Source: Paenibacillus sp. J5C2022 (lineage in GTDB: Bacteria; Bacillota; Bacilli; Paenibacillales; Paenibacillaceae). Taken from it: 64,000 nucleotides of DNA. Position 1 is the stretch's first letter; each line of letters starts with the position of its first letter. The translations under genes were made by a program, and so were the position numbers. Below the pieces are notes generated by a model that was not told where the DNA came from, made no database searches, and saw only the letters and a program-made list of their open reading frames with translations. Of the stretch, positions 35,388 to 44,036 are shown one piece after another. The DNA lies in NCBI RefSeq assembly GCF_025567625.1, contig NZ_JAOQJC010000007.1, positions 175,024-239,023 on the forward strand, read 5' to 3'.

Positions 35388-36986
35388 ATGTCTGTACAAC
35401 AATGCGAAATTATCTTGCTCGAAACTAGCGACCTTCACGGATTCCTATTGCCTAAAGGCTACGCCAGCCACAGCACAGTCGGGCATGGGCTTGCCCGGGT
35501 CGCGAGCATCGTGAAAGAGATCCGCCGGAATCATCCCCATACGCTGCTGATCGATAACGGCGATTGTCTGCAAGGCACTCCGCTGACCTATTACCATGCC
35601 AAGATCAACAGTGAACCGCCCAATCCCGTGGTCGCTTGCATGAACGAGCTCCGCTATGATGCAGCCGTTCCCGGCAACCACGAATTCAATTACGGCCTCC
35701 CCTACCTGCGCAGTGCGATGAAAGAATCGGTCTTCCCATGGCTGTCCGCCAATACGATCGAAGCTTCTACCGGAAAGTCCATGTTCGGACAGCCTTATAT
35801 GATTCGCGAGCTGGACAACGGTCTACGAATCGGCGTACTGGGCTTGACTATCTCTTATATTCCGAACTGGGAGCGGCCGCAGCATATCGAGGGCATTCGC
35901 TTCGATGATCCCGTTGAATCCGCCCGTTATTGGGTGAATCGATTAAGGAAGCAGGAAGGCGTCGACGTCGTCATCGTGTCGTACCACGGCGGCTTCGAAC
36001 GCGATCTGACAACCGGGCAATTAACCGAGCCGTTGACCGACGAGAACGTGGGGTACGCCATCTGCGAGCAGGTGGAAGGCATCGACGTGCTGCTCACCGG
36101 ACATCAACACCGCGCTATTGCAGACTGCACCGTTAATGGAGTCTGTGTCGTTCAGCCCTCCAGCGAGGGGCGTTTCCTGGGAAAAGTGACGATAAAGCTC
36201 TCGAAGAACGAGGAGGGCTGGATTGTGGAGCATTGCCGGTCGGAGTTGATCTCTGCCGCCGGCTTCGAGCCGGATGAAGAGATCGTGCGGATTGCCGACG
36301 AGGTCGAATCGCTGACGCAAGCGTGGCTCGATCAGCCTATAGGTTACGTAGACGGGGATATGACGATTGATTCGCATGCGGACGTCCGTCTGCGTGAGCA
36401 TCCGCTGATCGAATTCATCAATCGTATGCAAATGGATGTATCCGGCGCGGACATCTCCAATACTGCCTTGTTCGACAACCAGTGTGCGGGCTTTGGCGAG
36501 CGCATTACGATGCGCGACATCATATCGAATTACGTGTACCCGAACTCGCTGAATGTGATTCGTATCTCGGGCAGGGATATTCGGGAAGCTCTGGAGCAAT
36601 CGGCGAAATACTTCGAGCTGGATGAGAACGGGGAGATCGCAGTTAGTCCGGCCTTCCTGATGCCGAAGCCGCAGCATTACAACTACGATATGTGGGAGGG
36701 CATTCATTACACGCTTGACATCTCGCGTCCTGTGGGACAGCGGGTGACCATGCTGGAGCGTGACGGACACCCTCTGGATGAAGATATGACGTACGAGGTC
36801 GTCATGAACAATTACCGTTCGGGCGGCGGCGGCAACTTCCCGATGTTCAAGAACAAGCCCGTTGTGAAGGAAATTGCCACTGATATGGTAGAGCTGCTCG
36901 CTGATTATATCCGGGAACGCGGCCGCATCGTGTCTTCCGTCAACGACAATTGGCGTGTGATGAGCGGGGGGAACGGAGCTTTTTAG
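35388..36986 (+). CDS. Bifunctional metallophosphatase/5'-nucleotidase
   Basis: A 532-residue enzyme of the UshA/5'-nucleotidase/2',3'-cyclic phosphodiesterase family. The N-terminal calcineurin-like half shows LLETSDLHGFLLP, LLIDNGDCLQGT, VPGNHEFNYG and LLTGHQHRA metal motifs. The C-terminal 5'-nucleotidase domain has 'ISNTALFDNQ' and 'NYRSGGGGNFPMF'. No signal peptide is visible at the chosen start (AAAAAGGAGAGAG before the ATG at 35388; the frame is open to 35334), so it may be cytoplasmic. Divergent from phnD: phosphorus salvage from nucleotides fits the neighbourhood. Confidence 0.9.
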   Translation: MSVQQCEIILLETSDLHGFLLPKGYASHSTVGHGLARVASIVKEIRRNHPHTLLIDNGDCLQGTPLTYYHAKINSEPPNPVVACMNELRYDAAVPGNHEFNYGLPYLRSAMKESVFPWLSANTIEASTGKSMFGQPYMIRELDNGLRIGVLGLTISYIPNWERPQHIEGIRFDDPVESARYWVNRLRKQEGVDVVIVSYHGGFERDLTTGQLTEPLTDENVGYAICEQVEGIDVLLTGHQHRAIADCTVNGVCVVQPSSEGRFLGKVTIKLSKNEEGWIVEHCRSELISAAGFEPDEEIVRIADEVESLTQAWLDQPIGYVDGDMTIDSHADVRLREHPLIEFINRMQMDVSGADISNTALFDNQCAGFGERITMRDIISNYVYPNSLNVIRISGRDIREALEQSAKYFELDENGEIAVSPAFLMPKPQHYNYDMWEGIHYTLDISRPVGQRVTMLERDGHPLDEDMTYEVVMNNYRSGGGGNFPMFKNKPVVKEIATDMVELLADYIRERGRIVSSVNDNWRVMSGGNGAF

Positions 36987-37064
36987 CTCCGCCCTGAGCC
37001 TCCTGAGGTGCCACGCCCCGCCATGCCCCGCCATGGGGGCCTCGTCCCAGTGAAAAGTATCCTC

Positions 37065-37430
37065 CTATTGCTCATTTTGGGCACATAGCCTCATCTCGAG
37101 TGCCCCTTCCCCACGAAATTGGCCTCCTATCGCTCATTTTGCTCACATAGACACCATTGGCGGGACGAATAACACTCTCTATCGCTCATTTTGGGCACAT
37201 AGCCTCATCTCGAGTGCCCCTTCCCCACGAAATTGGCCTCCTATCGCTCATTTTGCTCACATAGACACCATTGGCGGGACGAATAACACTCTCTATCGCT
37301 CATTTTGGTCACATAGCCCCATCTCGAGTGCCCCTTCCCCACGAAATTGGCCTCCTATCGCTCATTTTGCTCACATAGACACCATTGGCGGGACGAATAA
37401 CACTCTCTATCGCTCATTTTGGTCACATAG
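37065..37430. repeat. Three-copy 114-bp tandem repeat with a seven-fold short motif
   Basis: A 114-bp unit recurs at exact spacing (the anchor CATCTCGAGTG starts at 37092, 37206 and 37320). Each unit holds two copies of a 24-bp motif CTATCGCTCATTTTG-NN-CACATAG, seven copies in all, whose middle dinucleotide varies (GG, CT, GT). Ends CTAT and ATAG are mutually inverted. No coding frame is kept. Together with the degraded hydrolase it fills the gap after the 5'-nucleotidase gene. Confidence 0.9.
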
Positions 37431-37596
37431 ACTTCAGAAGCAACCGGAACTGCTGCTGAAAGAATACTATAGGGTAGCACAAATTGAACATCCAGGAGTG
37501 ATGTGAGATGATGGGATTGGGCGGTGATATTTATGACGTTAATCCATAATAGCCATAACAATGAACCTGGTTATCGAATTGGCAGTCGAACTGTAA

Positions 37597-38157
37597 CTAA
37601 GGGAGGCAATCGCAAAGGCGCGGGGCGCAAGCCCTGCAATAGACTTTGCGCTTGCATACCCTCATCTCGTCCGCAGCCTTGTTATCGTCTCTCCTTCTAT
37701 TAATGGTTGTTCTTATCCTGTAAGCATGATGTGGCAAGGAATAAAGAACTTTATAAATGTACGTTTCAAAGGACACGAGCAAGCTATTGAATCGTTCATT
37801 GCGAATCGCTATTGGCAGTATTTCTTTCCTTCTCCGGAAAAAGAAGCAGCTCGAAATAAAGTGCTTTCTATCGTCAGGAACCCTAATAACTTCTGCCGAT
37901 TCCCTCCTAATCTGTCCAAAGCTGCAAAACCTGCTGCCTCTGAACGTTTGCGAGAGATTGAAATCCCGACTCTTATTGTCATCGCTGATCAGGACCATCC
38001 GTTTAATATTAGAACAGCGGAAGCCCTTCATAACACTATGAAGCAATCGTCTCATATCATGATTCGCGGCTGTAGCCATCTCCCATTCATTGAGAAGCCG
38101 AAAGCCTTCCATGACATCCTTATGGAATTTCTATCTCACCGCAACTCCTCGGAATAA
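37597..38157 (+). pseudogene. Alpha/beta hydrolase, 5'-truncated
   Basis: The frame reads IDFALAYPHLVRSLVIVSPS (the helix and strand after the nucleophile elbow of an alpha/beta hydrolase) and then continues to LIVIADQDHPFN (acid Asp) and CSHLPFIEKP (catalytic His). The part with the nucleophile Ser and the oxyanion hole is missing: upstream the frame meets a stop at about 37593, and the 114-bp repeats begin 170 bp earlier. An ATG at 37726 would give only 143 residues. Probably a decayed gene. Confidence 0.65.
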
Positions 38158-38160
38158 AGC

Positions 38161-38190
38161 AAGAAAAAAACCATCTTACACAGATGGTTT
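38161..38190 (-). terminator. Terminator formed by the last codons of the MBL hydrolase gene
   Basis: Arms AAACCATCT (38168-38176) and AGATGGTTT (38182-38190). On the minus strand a TTTTTTT run follows. The upstream arm encodes Phe-Lys-Pro-Ser, just before the stop in the loop. Confidence 0.85.
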
Positions 38191-38868
38191 AAACGTACCG
38201 CCGTGATAACAGTAGTAGGTTTCTGCTTCAAGCTCTTTCAGCTTGGCCAGCGACTCCTCCGCCTTCCCGAGATGGAGGCAGAAGTGCGGATTGGCTACCA
38301 CTAACTCATCCTTATCTTTCACAGCCGCGTCGCCTGTAATGACGCTGTTGAGACTTGGGAAGTACAACGAGATGTGGCCCGATGTATGTCCTGGCGTGGC
38401 TAGCACTTTACATTCATTGTCCAGAATCATATCCCCGTCTTGCACCTTGTGATCAACGGGAACATGCTTTAAGCTTTTCAATTGCTGTACGAACCACTTG
38501 CCGAACTCAACTTGCTCGGGCGGCATGCTCTCCAGCATGTCTTCGGCTTGGGCCAATCTCTCGGCCCCCACCTGTCCGCTAATTGAGTCGGATTCCACTT
38601 CACTTGCTATAATGGCTACCCAAGGGTATTTTTCTTTGAAGTCATGCAACGAACCGATATGATCGTCATCGTAGTGAGTAATGATAATATGTTTTAATTG
38701 GCTCATATTATAGCCGTGTCGTATGATTTCATTTTCAATGAGTGTCAAAAATTCGGGATATCCCGTATCCACCAAGGTCAGCTCATCGTTCCGAACAATT
38801 AAGCTGGGATAGATGCAATTGATTCCTCCATTGAATTCGAAAGTGATCGGCAGTTCTAAAATCTTCAC
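38176..38868 (-). CDS. MBL-fold metallo-hydrolase
   Basis: A 230-residue metallo-beta-lactamase fold hydrolase. THYDDDHIGS (residues about 64-73) is the HxDxDH zinc motif, TPGHTSGH the third-His region, ITGDAA the bridging Asp and CYHGGT the last His. GTG start with AGGAAG upstream. The substrate is open (glyoxalase II-like or lactonase-like); not a beta-lactamase by context. Confidence 0.88.
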   Translation of the reverse strand: MKILELPITFEFNGGINCIYPSLIVRNDELTLVDTGYPEFLTLIENEIIRHGYNMSQLKHIIITHYDDDHIGSLHDFKEKYPWVAIIASEVESDSISGQVGAERLAQAEDMLESMPPEQVEFGKWFVQQLKSLKHVPVDHKVQDGDMILDNECKVLATPGHTSGHISLYFPSLNSVITGDAAVKDKDELVVANPHFCLHLGKAEESLAKLKELEAETYYCYHGGTFKPSV

Positions 38869-38909
38869 TAGTCATCTTCCTCTCTGTTGCCCTTAGCTTT
38901 GCCCCTGGT

Positions 38910-39206
38910 GCACTTTATCATGCTGCTGAACGATCTCATTCAGCACACGAATGACTTTCCTGAAGTCTTGTTCGTATCCGACTCCGAATTTGAAGTTAAC
39001 GCGCCTTTCGTATTGCTATTTTCAATCCTAACACTGATAGCTTCCGGGAAGAAGGCTCAATGTTAAAGCACATTATAGCATATCCTCTGTCGTTTATTGA
39101 AGATTTACGGCCAGCATGTCCAAGCATATGCGATATGTCCCAATTACCAAGCTGCCCTATATACGCCGGGCGCACCATGAGAAAAGGCGCATGCTGAGCA
39201 TGCGCC
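38910..39206 (-). pseudogene. Internally deleted second copy of the mscS locus
   Basis: 38910-39005 is almost identical to 44240-44335 (inside mscS). After a jump, 39006-39206 parallels 44850-45056 (mscS upstream region plus the next gene's terminator hairpin), with more substitutions. About 510 bp covering the start and the membrane helices are missing, so no channel can be made. The rest of the gap 38869-39268 holds only terminator hairpins. Confidence 0.85.
39186..39206 (-). terminator. Terminator for the GH4 gene
   Basis: Perfect arms GGCGCATGCT and AGCATGCGCC around one base. On the minus strand TTTTCTC follows. It has a paralogous counterpart at 45036-45056. Confidence 0.6.
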
Positions 39207-39243
39207 ACAGCCTGTTGAGAAACCTCTCAACAGGCTGTCTTTT
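39207..39243 (+). terminator. 14-bp perfect hairpin with T-tail
   Basis: Arms ACAGCCTGTTGAGA and TCTCAACAGGCTGT with a 4-nt loop, followed on the plus strand by CTTTTTC. No intact plus-strand gene precedes it, so it is probably a leftover or protects against read-through into GH4. Confidence 0.6.
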
Positions 39244-39268
39244 TCACATTCCATTTCAGGATATTGTT

Positions 39269-40657
39269 TTATTGACGCAAGAAAGCTGGAAGAGCATCTT
39301 TTTCCCGATCCACTATCTCCTTAATGATCGCATCGGCATCTGCTATGGAGTTCACGAGCGGATCAGTCATCATCGCTCTACGCAGCTTGTCGTAACTCTT
39401 CTCCAACACAGCTTCTACTGTTAGTACATGCGTATCCAGAACCAGCTCCTGCATGCCGCGAATACCGCGTGGCATTTCCCCGACAGGATGTCGTTCAATG
39501 CCTTCCGTCGTAATTTTACAACAAAGCTCTAGAAATGAATCGTCATTCATATTCGTTACTGCCCCGTTGTTCGTTGTGTTAATATAATAAGATTTGCCCA
39601 ATCCACCTGCTATATTCTCAATAATATCCGTTGCATGATCGGGTCCAAACTCTTTCATATAATTACTAATCGGCAAAGTACCATCCAAATACTCGTCAAT
39701 CTGTTGCCACATTTCATCATGGCGCTTATAACGCTCCTCTGTCTCCCAGATAGACAAAGGCGGAATCGCATCTTCCAATTTACCCAGTCCCTGCCAATAA
39801 CGTACATATTCTTTCGTATGAGCAATACATGTCGGTACATAGCCAAACACCTTGTATAGTTCATAACCTATCGCATCGTTGAAGACCGCCTTCGCTCCGG
39901 TGTCTCCACCATCCGTCTCAGTTGCCGCCTTGACTCGAATGGATTCTGCTATAAGCGGTGCGATATCCTTGCCGTCATATTCCGCCTTCAACAACCATGT
40001 GAAATGGTTAACCCCGGAAATACGGAAATCGAAACGGTCTTCCACTTCCTTCGTATATTCGTCCTCGTTTTGAATCACTCCTGAACGCAGCAAGTACCTC
40101 ATTTTGGCATGAGGCATGTGTAGACCATCACATAAAGCGAAGCTTTTCAATTCCGGCGCATAGCGACCCAATGCAATGCCATGGACAGCCGATGGATTAA
40201 TATAGTTGATGACCCATGCTTCAGGACATAACTCTCTAATATCATCTACACATTCCAGAATGACTGGAAGTTCTCGCATCGTCCGGAATATACCGCCAGG
40301 ACCAATCGTATCTCCGGAACACATCCGAATCCCGTATTTCTCAGATACTTCACAATCGATGCCTCTATATTTTACAGTATCATTAGCAAAACTAAGGACA
40401 ACAAAATCCGCTCCCTTAAGCACATCTCTACGATTCGTCGATCCTTCTACTTTCAAATTGGAACCTTCCGCCTCTATAACTTTACCAGCCAATGCAAGCA
40501 GTTTAGACAACCGCTCCTCATCTGTATCTACCAAAGCCAACGTGCCCTTGTTCAAATAAGGAGAATGAATCATCTGCCATATGGCCTGTCGACCAAAAAA
40601 TAAACTCCCCGCTCCAATAATAACAACTTTAGGCTCCGTTATCGTATTTTTACTCAA
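39269..40657 (-). CDS. GH4-family NAD/Mn-dependent glycosidase
   Basis: A 462-residue glycoside hydrolase family 4 enzyme (alpha-glucosidase/alpha-galactosidase group). It has an N-terminal Rossmann motif VVIIGAGSLFFG, INYINPSAVHG, the metal Cys/His region ALCDGLHMPH and ISGVNHFTWLL. GH4 enzymes cleave by oxidation/elimination with NAD+ and Mn2+ in the cytoplasm. TTG start with AAAGGAG 8 bp upstream. Divergent from the SGNH hydrolase. The exact sugar (alpha-glucoside, galactoside or galacturonide; phosphorylated or not) is not decided. Confidence 0.9.
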   Translation of the reverse strand: MSKNTITEPKVVIIGAGSLFFGRQAIWQMIHSPYLNKGTLALVDTDEERLSKLLALAGKVIEAEGSNLKVEGSTNRRDVLKGADFVVLSFANDTVKYRGIDCEVSEKYGIRMCSGDTIGPGGIFRTMRELPVILECVDDIRELCPEAWVINYINPSAVHGIALGRYAPELKSFALCDGLHMPHAKMRYLLRSGVIQNEDEYTKEVEDRFDFRISGVNHFTWLLKAEYDGKDIAPLIAESIRVKAATETDGGDTGAKAVFNDAIGYELYKVFGYVPTCIAHTKEYVRYWQGLGKLEDAIPPLSIWETEERYKRHDEMWQQIDEYLDGTLPISNYMKEFGPDHATDIIENIAGGLGKSYYINTTNNGAVTNMNDDSFLELCCKITTEGIERHPVGEMPRGIRGMQELVLDTHVLTVEAVLEKSYDKLRRAMMTDPLVNSIADADAIIKEIVDREKDALPAFLRQ

Positions 40658-40846
40658 TACTATCTCTCCTTTCGTCTTATCATTAATTTTACAGCCAGAG
40701 GAAGTGAATAAAATGGAACAGAGTAACTTCTTGATGTCAAATAGTACGATTATATTGCATTTCCAAATGCTTGTAATACAATAACTTTAATAAAACATGT
40801 CTATATAGTATCTAAATCCGGAATAGTACCAAGGGGGAATGAGGCA

Positions 40847-41461
40847 ATGAAACACTTATTTGTAATTGGGGATAGTATCTCCATTCAGTATGGACCGTAT
40901 CTAAAAAAATTTGTTGATGATCGTTATCATTATGACCGTAAGCGTGGAGAAGCGCAGGCTTTGGTAGATTTGGACACTCCGGTTGGCGCCAATGGCGGAG
41001 ATAGCCGCATGGTACTGGATTACTTGCTGGGTGAACAGCAGCGAAGCGTAAAGTATGATATCTTATTGCTCAATTGTGGATTACACGATATCAAGACCTC
41101 ACCCGTTACAAGAGAAAAACAAGTACCGCCCGATAAATATAGTGAAAATTTAAAACAAATCATTCACGTCGCACAGACAATGACAGATTCATTCGTCTGG
41201 ATACGTACAACAGATGTAATCACAGAAATTCACAATGCTATATCCAAACCATTCAAACGATACCATGAAGATGTTCTCGCCTACAATGCGATAGCGGACG
41301 AATTGATGCGCGAATATAACATTCCGATGATCGATCTCTATTCCTTTACCAGCAAGTTTGGTCCGCAAGCCTATTGTGATCATGTTCATTTCACCGAGGA
41401 AGTCCGTCATCTGCAAGCAGCATTCATTGCCGGATTTTTAGAGTCGATGGTGCAGACATAG
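40847..41461 (+). CDS. SGNH/GDSL-family hydrolase
   Basis: A 204-residue cytoplasmic SGNH hydrolase. FVIGDSISIQYG supplies the nucleophile Ser (block I), LLLNCGLHDIK the block III Asn-type residue and YCDHVHFTEE the Asp/His pair of block V. Likely an esterase or acetyl-sugar deacetylase. Divergent from GH4 across 189 bp, which suggests shared control in glycoside breakdown. Ends at a strong terminator. Confidence 0.85.
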   Translation: MKHLFVIGDSISIQYGPYLKKFVDDRYHYDRKRGEAQALVDLDTPVGANGGDSRMVLDYLLGEQQRSVKYDILLLNCGLHDIKTSPVTREKQVPPDKYSENLKQIIHVAQTMTDSFVWIRTTDVITEIHNAISKPFKRYHEDVLAYNAIADELMREYNIPMIDLYSFTSKFGPQAYCDHVHFTEEVRHLQAAFIAGFLESMVQT

Positions 41462-41507
41462 GTCAACAACCGTCTATCATTCCTGCTTGGTCGACTGCAG
41501 TAAAGCA

Positions 41508-41557
41508 AAAAGCACAAGTTCAGGGGCTGGTTCAGCCTCAAAACTTGTGCTTTTTTC
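41508..41557 (+). terminator. Terminator after the SGNH hydrolase
   Basis: Outer arms AAGCACAAGTT (41510-41520) and AACTTGTGCTT (41542-41552), inner GGCTG/CAGCC, followed by TTTTTTC. Confidence 0.92.
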
Positions 41558-41587
41558 ATTCGCTCAATAAGCGCTACGGTGAATCAT

Positions 41588-42184
41588 TCATTCCAAATCG
41601 GTGGTCGTTTGTTGTATATGGAACAGTAGAGAAAGCTGCTTGGCGAGAAAAAGCGGAGTATAGGGCATATCATTGCGAAGCCAGCAGACAATTGTACCGA
41701 TGAAAGCGGAAGAACCGTACCAGATTGCAATCTCTCTCGGAACGCTAATAGCCGAAGAGCTTGAGGAAGCGTCTCGCTTGTCGGCTCTGCTGTTGATGAG
41801 TTCAACCATCAGATTCATAAGGCGATCAGTGAATACCGGGATGCGCTTTGAGGACAGCAGCACTGTGTAAAATTTAGAATTCTCTGCGATATGCTCGAGC
41901 ATTTTGAGCAAGATGGACCAATCCATGTCGCCGGTAGGGGACTGATTCGGGACATCGCTTAAAATCCCCTGAATTTCATTACACATGTCATCCGCTATCT
42001 TCTCAAGCATATCCGGAATATCCCGGTAATGAAGATAGAAGGTGACACGATTGATCGTAGCACGCTTGGCAATTCGATTCACGGTTATTTTCTCCAATTC
42101 AAACTCCTGCAGCAAATCGATAAATGCATCTCGAATCAATTGGCGTGTACGAAGTACTCGCGGATCCGTACGCGGTGATGACAT
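41588..42184 (-). CDS. TetR/AcrR-family repressor
   Basis: A 198-residue TetR-type regulator: HTH in residues about 10-58 (RQLIRDAFIDLLQEFELEKITVNRIAKRATINRVTFYLHYRDIPDML) and an all-helical ligand domain. It is divergent from an MFS drug-efflux gene, the classical arrangement for a local repressor of that pump. Confidence 0.9.
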   Translation of the reverse strand: MSSPRTDPRVLRTRQLIRDAFIDLLQEFELEKITVNRIAKRATINRVTFYLHYRDIPDMLEKIADDMCNEIQGILSDVPNQSPTGDMDWSILLKMLEHIAENSKFYTVLLSSKRIPVFTDRLMNLMVELINSRADKRDASSSSSAISVPREIAIWYGSSAFIGTIVCWLRNDMPYTPLFLAKQLSLLFHIQQTTTDLE

Positions 42185-42282
42185 AAGAGATCATTTCCTT
42201 TCACCATAAATACTCTGTACGACATTTGAATGATATATAGTATATGATTGTTCGACTAGACGACGGATACCATACGATTGTA

Positions 42283-42384
42283 AACTAATAGACATTTTTT
42301 GAAAAACTGTTGCTTGTGAATGACAGGCATGTTGATTATAATTCTTTACATTAAGTTTATTATACAACAATATGTCTATTAGTT
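42283..42384. promoter_or_regulatory. Paired inverted operator-like sites between tetR and the MFS gene
   Basis: AACTAATAGACAT (42283-42295) and its exact reverse complement ATGTCTATTAGTT (42372-42384) flank the intergenic promoter region, the second one only 5 bp before the MFS start. Two identical 13-bp sites in opposite orientation suit one repressor controlling both directions. Confidence 0.5.
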
Positions 42385-42389
42385 AAATT

Positions 42390-43904
42390 ATGATTTTGAA
42401 GGGATTGAGCAAACTGAGTAATCATTCAACGATTGACAGCAGTTCCATTAAGAAAGGCCCCTTATTGTTCGTCATGATTCTAGGTGCATTCATCACCGTG
42501 TTGAATCAGACCATTATGAGCGTCGCAACGCCGGAATTGATGATGGACTTCGACATCGCTGCGTCTACAGCCCAATGGCTGACGACCGGATATATGTTAG
42601 TAAATGGAGTGCTTATTCCAATCACCGCCTTCCTTATTCAACGGTTCACGACACGAGAGCTTTTCCAGACTTCCATGATCATTTTCCTCGTTGGAACCAT
42701 CGTTTCGGCTTTGGCGCATAACTTCGACCTCTTGCTGATCGGTCGCCTGATTCAAGCCGCCGGAGCCGGCATTATTATGCCGCTGCTAATGACGGTCGTT
42801 CTGACCATCTTCCCTCCCGAGAAGCGAGGGGGAGCGATGGGGATGGTCGGTTTCGCCATTATTTTCGCTCCTGCTATCGGGCCTACACTCGCAGGGTATG
42901 TTATGGAACACTATTCCTGGCGGACGATGTTCTATGGAATGATTCCGTTCGCCGTTATCATTATTGCAATTGCCTTCATCTATTTAAAGAACGTATCCGA
43001 ACGAAGCTATCCCAAAATCGATGTCTGGGGCGTCATTCTCTCGACGATTGGTTTCGGAGCTATCCTGTACGGCTTCAGCAGCGCTGGAAGCAAAGGCTGG
43101 ACAAGTGCGGAAGTGCTTGTATCCATCACCGTAGGCGTTGTCTCCCTAATCCTCTTCACCTGGCGACAACTGGTCTCCAAGAGCCCGCTGCTTGATCTCA
43201 GGGCATTCAAATATGGAATGTTCTCCCTGACAACCGCTATTAATATTGTGGTTACGATGGTCATGTATGCAGATATGATGCTGCTTCCGTTATATTTGCA
43301 GAACGCACGCGGATATACAGCTATGGAATCCGGTCTTCTAATGCTCCCCGGAGCTCTTCTGATGGGCTTTATGATGCCTATAACGGGAAAGCTGTTCGAT
43401 CGATTCGGAGCGAAGTGGCTATCCATTATCGGTATGATTATTACGATCGTGACCACGATTGGCTTTGTGAATTTAACCGATTCCACAAGCTATACGTATT
43501 TGGTTCTGATGTCCACGGGAAGACGCTTCGGGATGGCCATGTTCTTGATGCCGATCACGACCGCCGGACTGAACCAACTGCCCGCAAGACTGAACGCGCA
43601 TGGTACGGCCATCTCCAACACCATTAAACAGGTAGCCGGCGGGCTCGGAACCGCTCTACTTGTCACGGTGATGACAACCAGCACCAAATCTCATCTTACG
43701 GACATGATCGCCTCAGGCGGTTCGGGTTCGAAGGATCATATGTTGATAGAGGCAAATATTCAAGGTATCAATGATGCGTACCTTGTCATTATCGGAATCG
43801 GAATCATCGGTCTGCTGTTGTCGTTTTTCATTAAACGTACGGAGCAAGCCGAGGATACAGAAGAAGTCGAAGTCATCCTGGACCGAAAACTGATCACTCA
43901 ATGA
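42390..43904 (+). CDS. DHA2-family MFS drug:H+ antiporter (EmrB/QacA type)
   Basis: A 504-residue, 14-helix MFS protein. NQTIMSVATPELMMDF (motif D1 region of the DHA2 family), LLIGRLIQAAGAGIIMPL, FAPAIGPTLAGYVMEHYSWRTMF (antiporter motif C) are seen. In the second half the usual 'R.(L/F)QG.G' block reads MSTGRRFGMAMFLMPITTAGLNQLP. Exports cationic or hydrophobic compounds by proton exchange. Start at 42390 lacks a clear Shine-Dalgarno; a later TTG is possible. Controlled by the divergent TetR gene by inference. Confidence 0.9.
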   Translation: MILKGLSKLSNHSTIDSSSIKKGPLLFVMILGAFITVLNQTIMSVATPELMMDFDIAASTAQWLTTGYMLVNGVLIPITAFLIQRFTTRELFQTSMIIFLVGTIVSALAHNFDLLLIGRLIQAAGAGIIMPLLMTVVLTIFPPEKRGGAMGMVGFAIIFAPAIGPTLAGYVMEHYSWRTMFYGMIPFAVIIIAIAFIYLKNVSERSYPKIDVWGVILSTIGFGAILYGFSSAGSKGWTSAEVLVSITVGVVSLILFTWRQLVSKSPLLDLRAFKYGMFSLTTAINIVVTMVMYADMMLLPLYLQNARGYTAMESGLLMLPGALLMGFMMPITGKLFDRFGAKWLSIIGMIITIVTTIGFVNLTDSTSYTYLVLMSTGRRFGMAMFLMPITTAGLNQLPARLNAHGTAISNTIKQVAGGLGTALLVTVMTTSTKSHLTDMIASGGSGSKDHMLIEANIQGINDAYLVIIGIGIIGLLLSFFIKRTEQAEDTEEVEVILDRKLITQ

Positions 43905-43965
43905 ATCTAAAAGGCCCGGCGTAAACGGAGGTTCAGATTCATTAACGTTACAACAACATGCGAAA

Positions 43966-44003
43966 GAGCTTCTCCACTATTCAAGCCGGAGAAGCTCCTT
44001 TTT
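43966..44003 (+). terminator. Terminator after the MFS gene
   Basis: Arms AGCTTCTCC (43967-43975) and GGAGAAGCT (43988-43996), then CCTTTTT. Confidence 0.85.
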
Positions 44004-44036
44004 GTGATTTGAGGCTCACAACCCTTTTATTTTGGA

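Noticed and set aside
36021..37034. 337-codon minus-strand frame under the 5'-nucleotidase
   Set aside because: Shadow frame: no ribosome-binding site, no protein-like composition, while the plus-strand enzyme has all family motifs.
37065..37430. CRISPR array
   Set aside because: Repeats are 114 bp in tandem, and the inner 24-bp motifs are separated by conserved, not unique, sequence; no cas genes.
38176..38868. Beta-lactamase
   Set aside because: MBL fold only; the motif order fits the general hydrolase group and there is no signal peptide.
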